Translations under genes and position numbers: made by a program
The notes under the pieces: generated by a model
Database searches by the model: none
What the model was told of the DNA's origin: nothing
What the model saw: the letters and a program-made list of their open reading frames with translations, nothing else
Shown: piece after piece, positions 46,309-58,036 of the stretch
How the letters are laid out: the number at the start of each line of letters is the position of its first letter
Position numbering within the stretch: position 1 is the stretch's first letter
NCBI RefSeq assembly: GCF_000143415.4
Contig: NW_003314299.1
Location: 780,980-844,979, forward strand
DNA length: 64,000 nucleotides
Direction: 5' to 3'
DNA from: Selaginella moellendorffii
Taxonomy: Eukaryota; Streptophyta; Lycopodiopsida; Selaginellales; Selaginellaceae

Positions 46309-47524
46309 ATGGATGTTGTGAGGAGAACTAGAAGCTCTTCGTCGCCATCTTTCACCAGCATCACCAATTCCAGCAGCTCTCGCATATCAAGCTGCGATCC
46401 TGGTGACTTTTCTTTCCTCGATTACTCCCAGGTTTGCTGCCGCTCTCTCGATTTGCTCTCGCCGGACCTCCCACCGCCTCTGGTGGAGGATTCCTCACCG
46501 GTAAACTCCCATGGCTACAAGGAATACAGCTCAATTGCTCCCAAGAGCTTGTACCATCCTCTAGAGTTTAATCAGAGCTTCCAGGCGCAACTAGAGCTCC
46601 AGCAAACTTTGATGGGTGATCCCTCGTTTGGCAATTCCTCTCTTCTAACTCCACTTGATGATCACTCGCAAGATCAAAGAAATCCGGAAGATTTCCATGG
46701 ACAAGAGCTTGCATACTACTGCCAAGTCGAGCCTCTGGACGAGAAGTATCTCAGCCTCATGGAACATCCGCCGCTCTACGTGAATTACTTGACTGATGCC
46801 AATCGGAGAATGCCGCCGCTCGGATCTTCCCAGGCACTTGATCAACCTGGGGCTCCGAGGATCATCTCAAACTCAAGCTCAAGCCCAACAAGGAAGAGAA
46901 GCGCGGATGATCAAAACACCACGAACGCTTTCTCCAAACGCGAAAAGGTACGCACGTCTGGACCGCGGAATCTCGATAAACAACTCATTTTCTTGGTCTA
47001 TTGAGTGATCAGATAGATTCATCTCCGGCTTCTTCTTGTTGCACGACTGCTCTCAACACGAACTTAAAACCGAGATCGAGGCAAGGGACTGCCAATGATC
47101 CGCAAAGCATCGCCGCAAGGGTGAGAGAGAAGTCTGGAGATCTTAGACCAGATCAAACTCATGAGCTCGTTTTTCTTTTCTTTTTTCTTTTGATTCTGCA
47201 GCAAAGACGTGAACGAATAAGCCAGCGTTTGAAGATCTTGCAAGACTTGGTTCCAAATGGCTCCAAGGTTTGTGTAAAGAAACTTCGATGATACGAGGAA
47301 AATCTTGATAGAAACTTTCTTTGACAAATGCAGGTAGACCTTGTAACCATGCTTGAGAAAGCTATAAATTATGTCAAATTCATGCAGCTCCAACTTCAGG
47401 CAAGTATAACCTTTTTTCTTTGTTTAACTTTCACTTTATTCAGTTAATTGAGATTAAATTTCCGGATTTCTAGGTGTTGTCGACTGATGCATATTGGCCT
47501 TTACCTAAAGCACGACAATCGTAA
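46309..47524 (+). CDS. RSL class I bHLH transcription factor (RHD6-like)
   Basis: Five exons: 46309-46947, 47013-47120, 47202-47267, 47334-47399, 47474-47524; 309 residues. RSL class I factors control root-hair and rhizoid initiation in land plants. A Ser-rich acidic N-terminus precedes DPQSIAAR (242-249), the basic region and helix 1 QRRERISQRLKILQDLVPNG, loop and helix 2 KVDLVTMLEKAINYVKFM (271-288), then the class I tail VLSTDAYWP. The class I signatures are KVDLVTMLEKAI and the DxxWP tail. The final intron begins GCAAG (GC-AG). The small exons between the last introns are conserved in the family. Confidence 0.88.
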
Positions 47525-47798
47525 CGAGAAGTAGTGTTAATTAAAAATTAAGAACCAGAGACGTGGGCGAATTCCATAATCAAAAAGAAATTAAAACAAA
47601 ACTCGATTTGTTCTTCATTGTCTCCAACCAAACAAACAGTGCTGCAAGTTTAAGATAATCCAAAGAGAATCTCACATAATTGGAAAAATAAAAAGACAAT
47701 GCAGGAAGTTTAAAATAATCCAAAGAAAACCTCACAGATAATCAAATCTTTACCACGGACTTTTTCTACACACCCTGGCATGACGAAGAGACGTCGCG

Positions 47799-50120
47799 AT
47801 GAGCACGTCCACGATTCAATCCCTGGCGACGCAAATCCAGGAATGCGGCAACTGCAGGAACCTCGCGGCCGCCCGGCGCCTCCACGCGCGCGTCGTCGAC
47901 ACCAGCGATCACGCCCACAATCGCTACATCGCCAATCTCCTCATCCAGATGTATGGCAAATGTGGCAGCCCTGGCGAGGCCCGCGGCGTCTTCGATCGAA
48001 TCCCCCCGCACGCCCGCAACGATTTTTCGTGGAACATCATCATCGCGGCGTATGCCCAAAATGGGCATCTGCGGGAAGCGCAGGATGTCTTCGACTTGAT
48101 GCCCAGCCGCAATCTCGTCTCGTGCAATTCGATGATACAAGCGCTTTCAAAACATGGGCACTTAGATCAGGCGAAGAGAGTGTTTGATGGAACGCCGCAG
48201 CACGACGTTGTCTCGTGGACAACGTTACTATCAGCATATGCCCAAACTGGGCATATTTTGATAACGAAGAACATCTTCGACAAAATGCCGGAAAAAAACA
48301 TCTTCACGTGGACGACGATTGTGCAGTGCTATGCGACATCCGGAAAAGTTGACGAAGCCAAAGCCGCGTTTGATCAAATGCCGATGTTGGATGTTATGAC
48401 TTGGAACGCTTTGATCTACGCAAATGCCAAGAAGGGGGATCTTTACTCCGTGAAGAACATCTTTGTTTCTATGCCGGAGTGGAGCGTCGTGTCGTGGACG
48501 TCGATGATCACCGCTCTGGGCGAGTCGGGGCTGATCGTCGACGCTGTCTCAATCTTTCTCTCGATGGAGGAGAGGAATCTCGTCTCGTGGAACGCGATGC
48601 TCCACGCTTGCGCCAGGAACGGCGATCTCGCCATGGCGAGGGCGCTCTTCGATCGAATGCCCGAGCATGACATCGCGTGCTGGACCGCGCTGATCCAGGC
48701 CTACGTCCAGAGCGCTCGTCCCGAGGACGCCAAGATCGCGTTTGATTCTATGCCCGCCAGCGACATCGCGGCGTGGAACTTGATCCTCGCGGCGTACGCC
48801 CATCGCGGGCGAGTCGAGGAGGCCGAGAGGATCTTTGCTGCCATGCCCGAGAGGAGCGTGGTCTCGTGGAACAACGTCCTCCAGGCGTGCGTCGCGCGGG
48901 GAGATCTCGAGCGCGCGCGTGAGATCTTCGCCGCGATGCCCGAGAGGAATGTGGTGTCGTGGACCGCGATGATCCAGGCGAGAGCACTGGCCGGGGAGAT
49001 GGATCGCGCGAGGGAGCTGTTTGATCGGATGCTGGAGTGGGACGCGGTGGTGTGGAATGTGATGATCGCGGGGTATGCCGAGGCTGGCGAGATCGATCGC
49101 GCGAGGCAGATGTTTGAGGATCTTCCCGAGAAGAGCCAGGTCTCCTGGAACACGATTATTGGCGCGTACTCTCGAGTGGGCGATCTGGAATCCGCGAGGG
49201 GATTGTTTGAGCGATTGCCCAGCCGATCGATCGACGCTTGCAATGTGATGATCACGGCCTACGCCGAGAGGGGCGAGCTGGAGGAATCAAAAGCTCTGTT
49301 TGATTCCATGGAAGAGCTCAATGCTGTGAGCTGGACAGCGATGATCACGGCCTACGCGCGCTTTGGGCACCAGGATCTAGCCAGGATCACGTTTGAGCGC
49401 ATGGCGGCGCAAAAAACAGCGAGTGGGTCACGCGATTTCCTGGATGAGATCCCGGAGCAAGACGTGGTTTCATGCAATGCAATGATCAGCGCGTTTCTCC
49501 AGGGAATGGAGCTGATCCAAGCGAAGATGCTGTTCGATCGGATGAGCCGGAGAGACGTGATCTCGTGGAACGCCATCGTCGCTGGATTTGCCCGGAATGG
49601 GCATTTGCTCTACGCGAAGAGACTGTTCGATGCAATGCCGGAGAAGAACTTGGTTTCGTGGAGCTCTTTGCTCGCAGCGTACGCGCAACTCGGCAATCAC
49701 AGCGATGGCGTCGCGTTCTACTCGCAGCTGCTCGCGAGCGGAGTAGAGCCCAACGAAATCTGCGTTGTGAGCCTCCTCGCCGTGTGCGCGCACGCCGGGA
49801 ACTTGGAGAAAGTGTTGAAACTCTTCGTACGGATGACCCAGGATCATACGGAAGTGTCTGCCACCAAAGAACACTATGCGATCGCTGTGGACATTCTTGG
49901 ACGAGCTGGGCAGCTGGAGGTCGCGGAAGAGATCGTGAATTCCATGCCTTTGGGGGGACCCGACGACACCGTGTGGGGATCACTCCTCTCGGCCAGCCGG
50001 TTTCATGTGAAAAATCCCGGCTTTGGCGCACGCGCTGCGAAAGAAGTGATGAAGAGCTCTCCGCGAGATTCCTCGGCTTATATCCTGCTCGCTACTGCTC
50101 GCTCGATAGCGCAAACTTAG
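47799..50120 (+). CDS. pentatricopeptide repeat protein, S-motif array with E1-like end
   Basis: Intronless, 773 residues, GC-rich. After an N-terminal L/S start (ANLLIQMYGKCGSPGEARGVF) come about 18 motifs, each 31 residues apart at the Trp or Cys of SWNAMI/SCNSMI-type helices, with MPERNVVSW-type turns. One longer motif (QLLASGVEPNEICVVSLLAVCAHAG) precedes an E1-like end, HYAIAVDILGRAGQLEVAEEI. No DYW domain. PPR proteins bind organelle RNA base by base; S-type arrays belong to the PLS group linked to C-to-U editing. No targeting peptide is obvious. The almost pure S array, without alternating P and L motifs, is unusual outside lycophytes. Confidence 0.93.
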   Translation: MSTSTIQSLATQIQECGNCRNLAAARRLHARVVDTSDHAHNRYIANLLIQMYGKCGSPGEARGVFDRIPPHARNDFSWNIIIAAYAQNGHLREAQDVFDLMPSRNLVSCNSMIQALSKHGHLDQAKRVFDGTPQHDVVSWTTLLSAYAQTGHILITKNIFDKMPEKNIFTWTTIVQCYATSGKVDEAKAAFDQMPMLDVMTWNALIYANAKKGDLYSVKNIFVSMPEWSVVSWTSMITALGESGLIVDAVSIFLSMEERNLVSWNAMLHACARNGDLAMARALFDRMPEHDIACWTALIQAYVQSARPEDAKIAFDSMPASDIAAWNLILAAYAHRGRVEEAERIFAAMPERSVVSWNNVLQACVARGDLERAREIFAAMPERNVVSWTAMIQARALAGEMDRARELFDRMLEWDAVVWNVMIAGYAEAGEIDRARQMFEDLPEKSQVSWNTIIGAYSRVGDLESARGLFERLPSRSIDACNVMITAYAERGELEESKALFDSMEELNAVSWTAMITAYARFGHQDLARITFERMAAQKTASGSRDFLDEIPEQDVVSCNAMISAFLQGMELIQAKMLFDRMSRRDVISWNAIVAGFARNGHLLYAKRLFDAMPEKNLVSWSSLLAAYAQLGNHSDGVAFYSQLLASGVEPNEICVVSLLAVCAHAGNLEKVLKLFVRMTQDHTEVSATKEHYAIAVDILGRAGQLEVAEEIVNSMPLGGPDDTVWGSLLSASRFHVKNPGFGARAAKEVMKSSPRDSSAYILLATARSIAQT

Positions 50121-50338
50121 ATCTTCTGGTCCGATGATCGATGACAAGCGTTGGACACTCCCGTCAAACACTCCACTGCCAGGAATTGGATTGTTGAGTG
50201 TGACTTCCACTCACGCGCTCAAAGTGGACGCACCATGATGCATTGCTGTGCTGCTACCACTGCGTATATCTTTCGTGGTGACAATGCTGGAGTGGAGTGG
50301 AGTGGAGTGAGTGCTCGGAAATCATCGGTTTATCCGGC

Positions 50339-51518
<1,180 letters not shown>

Positions 51519-51754
51519 GATATATATAAGTGTTCCAGGTCCACTTGATAGCAAAGTTCTCTTTTTTATTCTCGTTTCTGGAGTTCTCCTTGTAGCACTG
51601 GATTTATCCAAACTTTCCAAATTTTTACAACTCTAGACTCGTTCCAAGTCGGAGAGTGAGTACCAAGTTGAGAAGGAAGCTTACTTTTATATAGAAGGTA
51701 GCGAAGCATTGCAAGAGAAAACCTCTTCTCTTCACCATGGTGATCTCCAATCTT

Positions 51755-52924
51755 CTACCAAGTAATCTCTTCGGGATCCAAAGTCACAGACGCGGAAGAA
51801 GAGGACGTACCACAACCGTGACCATGGCCATTACCACTGGCGGTTCCCAAAATCACGTCTTTTTTGCCACCGCCACCATTCCTGGACTCGAGCAGCTCCT
51901 TGAGCAAGAACTGCAAGAGCTTGTCCTGGAGTCCCTTGACATCCACCTTGTCCTGCAAACCTTTCAAGTTGAGCGTCTCGAGAAGATCTGTCACCACAAC
52001 TCCGGGGCGGAATGGCTGCTGGTTTTGGACAAAACTTTGATGCGAAGGAGCTGCTACCACTGCCGCTGCCGCTGCTACTTTGGGCGACGATCTCCTCTTC
52101 TTCATGCCTTTGTTTACTGCGTAGAAGTCCTTGGGCTCCAGCAGGAGCTCCGGATCCTTGTCCACGAAATTAAGCTTGGCCTTTTTGCCTTTGATCCTCC
52201 GAGCGGCAGCATCATAAGCTAGCGCAGCCTTCTCCGCCGTCGCGAAGGATCCCAGCCAGAGTCGGACTCCCTGGTGAGGATCACGAATCTCCGCGGCCCA
52301 TTTTCCAGAAGGCCGCTGACGAACACCCCGGTAGTGCTTCTTCTTGCAACTCTCGAGCGTTTCCATCGTCGTGTCTGGACCGGAGACCACAGTAGCAGCG
52401 TTCTTAGAGCCTGCGAAAGAAGAATAAGACCAGCTTTTACCGAAGAAAAAACACTACTTACCTCGAGTTTTCGATTCCTCCAGCTTGAACTCGCCACGAG
52501 TGAAACTTTTCTCGACCACCATCTCGTCCTCGTTCTGCTGGAGCTCCGCCACCACGTCGCTCGTCTCCATGAGCTTCATCTCCGAGATCTGGATGGCATT
52601 GTCTCCAACCTCGGAGCTCTCCGAGAGCGGCGGCGAGTCGAGCTTGTCATACTCGGAGGATTCGCTCTGGAGAGCCGGAGAAACATCCTCCTTTTCCTGG
52701 ACCGAGGCCTCCCAAGCCGACCACGACTTAAAGATCTCATCTGCGGCACTGTCGTTCTTTAGAACAGCGTCCAAGTCGGGCACTGGAACTTCGTCAATCT
52801 CGTAAGCCGGGCCATTGTCAAACTCCCACTCTGGAAACTCCTCGGGGAGCTTACTCTGTCCCCCATAGTCGGAAGTTGAATATGGAGTGTAGATGTAAGC
52901 GTCGGAGGTGATACCACGGCACAT
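51755..52924 (-). CDS. ERF transcription factor, group VII-like, Met-Cys N-terminus
   Basis: Two exons: 52924-52462 and 52410-51755; 372 residues. The first ATG gives [10 protein letters not shown]; group VII ERFs start MCGGAII, where Cys2 oxidation triggers N-degron turnover and so oxygen sensing. Residues 3-154 are acidic ([20 protein letters not shown]). The AP2 domain (about 180-237) is [19 protein letters not shown] to [14 protein letters not shown], with the ERF-type Ala and Asp residues and the group VII-like RRIKGKKAK end. The C-terminus is Leu- and Gly-rich. The DNA target is expected to be the GCC box. The oxygen-sensing role is inference from the N-terminus. Confidence 0.85.
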
Positions 52925-54319
52925 CCTTGCGTTGCTCCTCCTCAGCAAGCGTTCTTTCTAGAAACGTTTTAAAGATAGCTCTAACCTCGGTGTTCGCTGC
53001 CAGATCGAAACGCGTCACTCCTAATTCTGACACAGATAAACCAGATCTTTGAGAAGCTTGCCCCTTGTGGATAAGTTCAAAAGCCACGCAAACAAAGAGG
53101 TGATAGCTAATCTTAAGGATGATGCAGTGCGAGCACAAACTTTGTGATGAATGTTGCAAGCCTCGGAAGATCTTTTGCACATGAAAAGGAAGCAAACAAT
53201 CTCGTCTTTCTCGAGAGATCTTAACAAGAGAGAGAACAAAGAGAAGCTGTGACTGACAATAAAGAAATTCATGCAGCAGAGGAAAGTGTAGATGAAAGAG
53301 GGCACATTACCGAGGAACAGTGTAGCTCCAAGAAGCTACAAGAGCAAGAGAAAGAAAGAGAGGTGATGATGCCAAGCCAATATCAAATACCAGGAGGAAT
53401 CAAAGTGTTCTCGAAAGAGGACAAGGCCTGGGAAAACTTTGGTTGCTTCAGTACAAGCAAGATAGTATAAACAAAGCACAGAAGAGAGGAGTGACGTAAA
53501 ACCACCCACGAAGAGCAGGCATGAATCGCTCACCTACAAACCTCACAAAGGAAGGGGCCAGCCATCGAAGTTCTATGGTAAAAAACCTCTTTTTTTTTCT
53601 TCTTCCAGAGAAATCTTCCAGATTTCCTTTGGACTGGTTTGCTGCGGGAGTGTGGAAGGAACGGTCCAGGCGGGACTGGATTCAAAGCACGGAGATTTGG
53701 CAAAACTCTCACGGCTCTTCTGTGCAAAGGACCGACTGATGCGATCGATCGATGAGACGAATGAATGAATGGATGAATCGAGGAAAGAATGGAATAACAC
53801 AAACACACAAACACACCTGGAAAGAAGCGTGGAAGCTACAAAGTGTCCATGCATCCCGCGTGTTTAAATCCTCTCTTCTCGCGACTCTGCTACAGCGAAA
53901 AACAAGCTTGAGTGAGATCTTTCTGACCGGCGATGAACCAAAGACCGACCATCCAAAGCAAAATTCAATCTTGGAGGGACCCAACACAGCCCAGATGCGC
54001 AGCACCAAAAACCCACGAAGAACTTTCAACGAAGTAGCAAAAACAAGGAAATATTGCTCACCGATCTGGCCGTGCTCGCAAATCTCCAACTTGCCCCCTT
54101 TTCCAGAACCTCCCGTTCAATGCATCCTTGTCACTCTCATTCTTTAGTTCTTAGCAGGGAGATTAGGGCAAAATGACAAAAGGTATATTCCCTTTGTCAT
54201 GCACTCAATCCCCGCCGTCGGTTTCGCGGTGGTTCTTAAAGGTAGGTTCAAATTTAATCTTCATTTAGGGCTCCTCGAGATATACCTTAGGGCTCCTTGC
54301 GGGATTTAGGGTTTTAGCA
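52925..54319. other. long ERF upstream region, no supported gene
   Basis: 1.4 kb. Several short frames occur on both strands (for example 53249-53470 and 53530-53814) but none matches a family or has consistent splice sites. Probably the ERF promoter with a long leader, and the WDR74-like promoter at the right end, where TTAGGGCTCC repeats and TTTAGGGTTTTAG precede the start codon. Confidence 0.5.
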
Positions 54320-56356
54320 ATGCCGCGGACGTCGACGCTGGAGCCTCCGGGATGCCCCGCGCAGCTCCGTGCAATCTGCTGCGATGCGCTGGGGTTCGTG
54401 AAAGGTCAGCTGCCGATTAGCTAGCTCGCGATTCTCGAGATTTTGATGTTGGAATCACTTGGCTCCAGTTGTCGAAGCGCGCGGCGAGAATGGGGCAGAG
54501 AATGGGCCGCTTGATGTTGTCGCGCGATGGGGCCAGCCTGGCGCTGGAATCTCGGCGATTTCCTACTCGAATTCCAGTAATGTATGGCTCTTCTTCGCTC
54601 TTATTGTGGCACTTGCTTATTATTTTTTGCTTTGCAGAGGCTAGCAGTGGCGAGGAAATCCGGAGATGTAAGTCGTGCGTTTCCTTTCGTTGTTTTGTTC
54701 TAAGTGGCTTTGTCGCAGATAGAAATCCTCGAGTCCACGGATGGAAGTATCTGCGCACAACTAGCCTCTTTAAACTTAGACGCCAAAGAAAGAGAGAATG
54801 ATGCCATATCCGGTCTCCATCTCTTCAGGGAAGATGGTCCGTGGTAAGTTTGAACCTTTGCTATAGCTTTGTAGCTATGTAACAAGCTAGAGTTCTCTTA
54901 CTTTTTCCAGCGGACAATCTGTGTTGAGCTGCAGTAGAAATGGCGACGCAGCGTTGCGGACTTTTGGCGACGAGGATGCTCCGTCTCCAGTATCGAGATG
55001 GAACGTATGCAAATCTGGAGAAGTTCTATCCATGAGGGTTCACAACAGCGAAAACGTTGCGTCGTTCGGAGGGTATGTTTGCTTTGTGTTTTGCTAGTTT
55101 TCCATGCCTCATTCGTTTTGTTGTTAAGTAACCGGGTGGAATTGAGTCTCTGGGATCTCGAAAGCAGCTCGAAAGTCTGGGAAGCGAAGAAGGTAGTTGA
55201 GAGCTTTTTCCTTTTCGATCCTGTTTCTCACAAGCTCGTTTTCGTTGCGATCAGCCCAGACCAAACAATATCGGATTGGTATCGCTACCTTATGTCACGG
55301 CCTCTACGTTTCTTCTCAGGGATGACCATCGCAAGCTGGTTATCGGGACAGGAGACTATCAGGTTCGCTGCAAAACCAAAACCAATTTTGTTCCTGACAT
55401 TAACGCGCATGCACAGGTTCGTTTGTATGACGTCCACGCTCAGAAAAGGCCTGTTGTAGCAGTAACTTTCAAAGAATCTCCTATCAAAGCTGTAGCTGAA
55501 GATCCAGATGGTTTTACGGTCTATGTGGGAAACTCAACCGGTAGTATGGCCTCGTTTGACATGCGAACTGGTATGTTTGTTCTTGCAGAGATTTACAGAA
55601 GGAAAACTCGTTTTCCCATTTGCAGGAAAGCTCCTGTCAGGATTCAAGGGAAAGCTCGCTGGAAGTGTTCGATGCATTGCAAGGCATCCTTCACTGCCTT
55701 TGATTGCGTCTTGCGGTAAGTTTGTTTTACTGGCGAAAGAAGGTGCTGAGTTTCAAAGTTTGGATAGGCCTGGATCGGTTTCTGAGAATTCATGACATTC
55801 GGAGCAGGCAATTACTCGGAAGGGTGAGGCACTCTTTTTTTCCGAAATCACTGTTTTTTGCTTAACTTGGTTGTGTAGATTTTTCTGAAACAACCGCTGG
55901 TGGCTGTGGTTTTCGATGATCAAGCAAAGACATGTAAGTTCGTCAAAGTTTCTATGATTCTTTGTGTACTGAAGTTCGGAGTTCTCAGCCGAGGAGCCCC
56001 TCCTAACAGCGAGCCAGGAGCAATCGCAAGGCAAGAGGAAGCAGATCGAGAACGAGGTAGACTACATGGACAAAGAAGACGACGAGTACGAAGAAGAAAA
56101 GCCCAGAAAGAAGAAACCAAAGAAGCACAAGAAACCCAAGAGGAAACAAGCTGGCAAAGATGACGAAGCCACAGATCTCGCGGAAGACGAGTCTCCAGCG
56201 AAGAAGCTCAAAGAGCTCAAGAAGCTAAAGCGGAAGCAAAACGGCGAGACAAGCGAACCAAAGAAAAAGAAGATCAAAGACACAACCAGCGAGAAACCCA
56301 AAGAGAAATCCAACGAGAAATCTACAAACAAGAAGAAGCGAACAAGAGAAGAGTAG
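54320..56356 (+). CDS. WD-repeat ribosome biogenesis protein, WDR74/NSA1-like
   Basis: About ten exons starting 54320-54404 and 54469-54581 and ending at TAG 56354. WD-type blades include LSCSRNGDAALRTFG, VELSLWDLES, RLYDVHAQKRPVV, VGNSTGSMASFDMRT, SVRCIARHPSLPLIASCG and LDRFLRIHDIRSRQLLG, followed by FLKQPLVAVVF. The last ~110 residues are a Lys-rich acidic tail (KPRKKKPKKHKKPKRKQ), typical of nucleolar proteins. WDR74/NSA1 acts in 60S pre-ribosome maturation. A TAGGGTTT element lies directly before the ATG, common in ribosome-related plant genes. Exon ends in the middle were not all fixed. Confidence 0.85.
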
Positions 56357-56466
56357 AAGCAACGAGAAATACAGCCTTGTGTTCTAGAAAATTTTCCAGT
56401 AGCTACAGAGAAGCTAGCAATCCAACCGACTGACCTTTAACGATCGATTGGATTGTAGCACCGAGG

Positions 56467-56799
56467 CTACCGCTTCTTGAATCCATATTTCTTGCGCTCG
56501 TAGAAGAGATCGGTCTTGGCGCTGCCCAGGTTGACGATCTTGGGACACCCATCTCGATCCTTCTCCTGCTGCGTGCACTCCTTGCAGTAGTAAGCGTCGG
56601 AGATCCCCAATCCTCCACAGATGACGCAGCGCCCCTGGTAGGATCCATAGTTACACTCGTCGCACACGCGGACTAGGGTACACGGCCGGACGTAGGAATC
56701 GCAGATCACGCACTTGCCATCGCACTTCTCGCACAGGCGACCGATCGCAATGCCCGGCTGCTTGCGGCACATGATCAAATCCGGATGATGCTTCGCCAT
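56467..56799 (-). CDS. PHF5A: splicing factor PHF5A/SF3b14b (Rds3)
   Basis: Intronless, 110 residues, exactly the family length. [20 protein letters not shown] and [19 protein letters not shown] are near-invariant. Several CXXC knuckles bind zinc in the compact SF3b subunit of the U2 snRNP, which helps recognise the branch point. Divergent with the 47-aa gene, 134 bp apart. Confidence 0.98.
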   Translation of the reverse strand: MAKHHPDLIMCRKQPGIAIGRLCEKCDGKCVICDSYVRPCTLVRVCDECNYGSYQGRCVICGGLGISDAYYCKECTQQEKDRDGCPKIVNLGSAKTDLFYERKKYGFKKR

Positions 56800-56933
56800 G
56801 GCGCACGCTTCCTTTTTCTCTCTCGTGAAGAACCCTACAAATGATAAAACCCTAATCGCATCCGACGGTTTTATTTAAGACACGTCGAATGCCACGTCAG
56901 CGACAAGGGTTAGGGTTTGCGAGAAAGAGAACG
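56800..56933. promoter_or_regulatory. bidirectional promoter with telo-box motifs
   Basis: 134 bp between divergent start codons. It contains AAAACCCTAATCG near the PHF5A side and GGGTTAGGGTTTGC near the other start, telo-box (AAACCCTA) sites in opposite orientations that are typical of growth and translation genes. Confidence 0.65.
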
Positions 56934-57138
56934 ATGATCTACGACGTGAACTCGGCGCTCTTCCGGTCCTTCCTCAGCCAGAAGGGAGGCGCGGCGGATA
57001 AGAGGTGGGATTTCTAGGTTTTTAGCGAGCAGCGCGGTGATTCTTTGGATTTTCGGTATTTCCAGGAAGAATGAGGATCAGAAGCCAAAGGAGCAGCGGC
57101 CCAAGGCCAGCGAGAACAAGCCGGTGATGAATGAGTGA
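56934..57138 (+). CDS. conserved small plant protein of unknown function, 47 aa
   Basis: Two exons: 56934-57004 and 57066-57138 (61-nt intron). Starts MIYDVNSALFRSFLSQKGG and continues as a Lys/Glu/Pro-rich tail ending ENKPVMNE. No signal peptide or membrane segment. I have a weak memory of similar short uncharacterised proteins in seed plants. The clean splice sites, shared promoter and telo-box support a real gene; no function can be assigned. Confidence 0.7.
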
Positions 57139-58036
57139 GAGAATAAGAGTAGCAGTGCAGCATCCTCCGCAAGGCAAGTGAGAGAGGATTTTGCTTGCAT
57201 TGTGGCGATGTGCTGTGCTGTGATAACTCTCTTTAATTTTTTTTCTTCTTTCTTCTCTTCCTTTGTGGCGTTCGATCCACTCCTTCTAAGAAAAAACCAG
57301 TGCTTTTGAGTAAAGTCTCCTGCGTCCTCGATGATGATCTTGCAAGGCTAGAAAGTTGGATTTTCTCATAGTTTTCTTTCACATCTTTGTTTTTTCCTTG
57401 TTGGTTTTGTTCTTCATCCTGACACCAGGTACAGACCCACTACGAGTTAACTTATCATAAGTTCACGATGCACGAACTGGACAACGAAGATTTCTCGGTG
57501 TCAAGTTACCGTCCTCGGTGGAATCAACGGGTAAACTCCTCGTTAGTTTTCAGTACTTATGTGGAGTACATGCAAGCAGGGTGAGAGCAGCGGTGGAAAA
57601 AGAATGCAATCACGCTCACAAGCTGAGCGTCAGAGAAAACAACTTGTCAGGCTCCCGGGACAGAGACTGGGGACAGGGACAGCGGACACACAGGTTTCTC
57701 GGCTGTGCATTCAATTCGCAACAAGCAGCAAGGCATCAGATCAGAGGTTACTCCCCTCTTAAGTGCAGTCAGAAGGAGGAAAAAACAGGGGTGCCTCAAG
57801 TGATGGTGTAAGCAGATCTCTAGACTCGTGAGCACACAGGTTTCATGGGAACTTGCGAAGGATCAGTTGCAGACGGGAGTAATGACCACAGACGAAATTT
57901 TCTTGTAGCGAAGGATGATTTTGGGATGCGGGTGTAGAGGTAGAGGGCGGAGAAATACTTTTGGAACTTTGAGGAAGGAGAACTTGGGCGGTATTCTTTC
58001 TTCGTCTTCGTATGGTATGGTAGCTTGAGCTGAGCT
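57139..58036. other. intergenic, no gene seen
   Basis: 900 bp: 3' UTR of the small-protein gene, T-rich tracts near 57230-57260, a 97-codon frame at 57518-57811 with no recognisable family, then the leader of the next gene. Confidence 0.5.

Noticed and set aside
48701-49255. 184-codon minus-strand frame opposite the first PPR gene
   Set aside because: Same antisense effect of the repeated S motif.
53249-54147. Several short frames on both strands between the ERF and WDR74-like genes
   Set aside because: No family resemblance, no consistent splice sites, codon content unlike neighbouring genes; more likely leader and promoter DNA.
57518-57811. 97-codon frame
   Set aside because: No recognisable domain or conserved start, and it overlaps likely UTR sequence.
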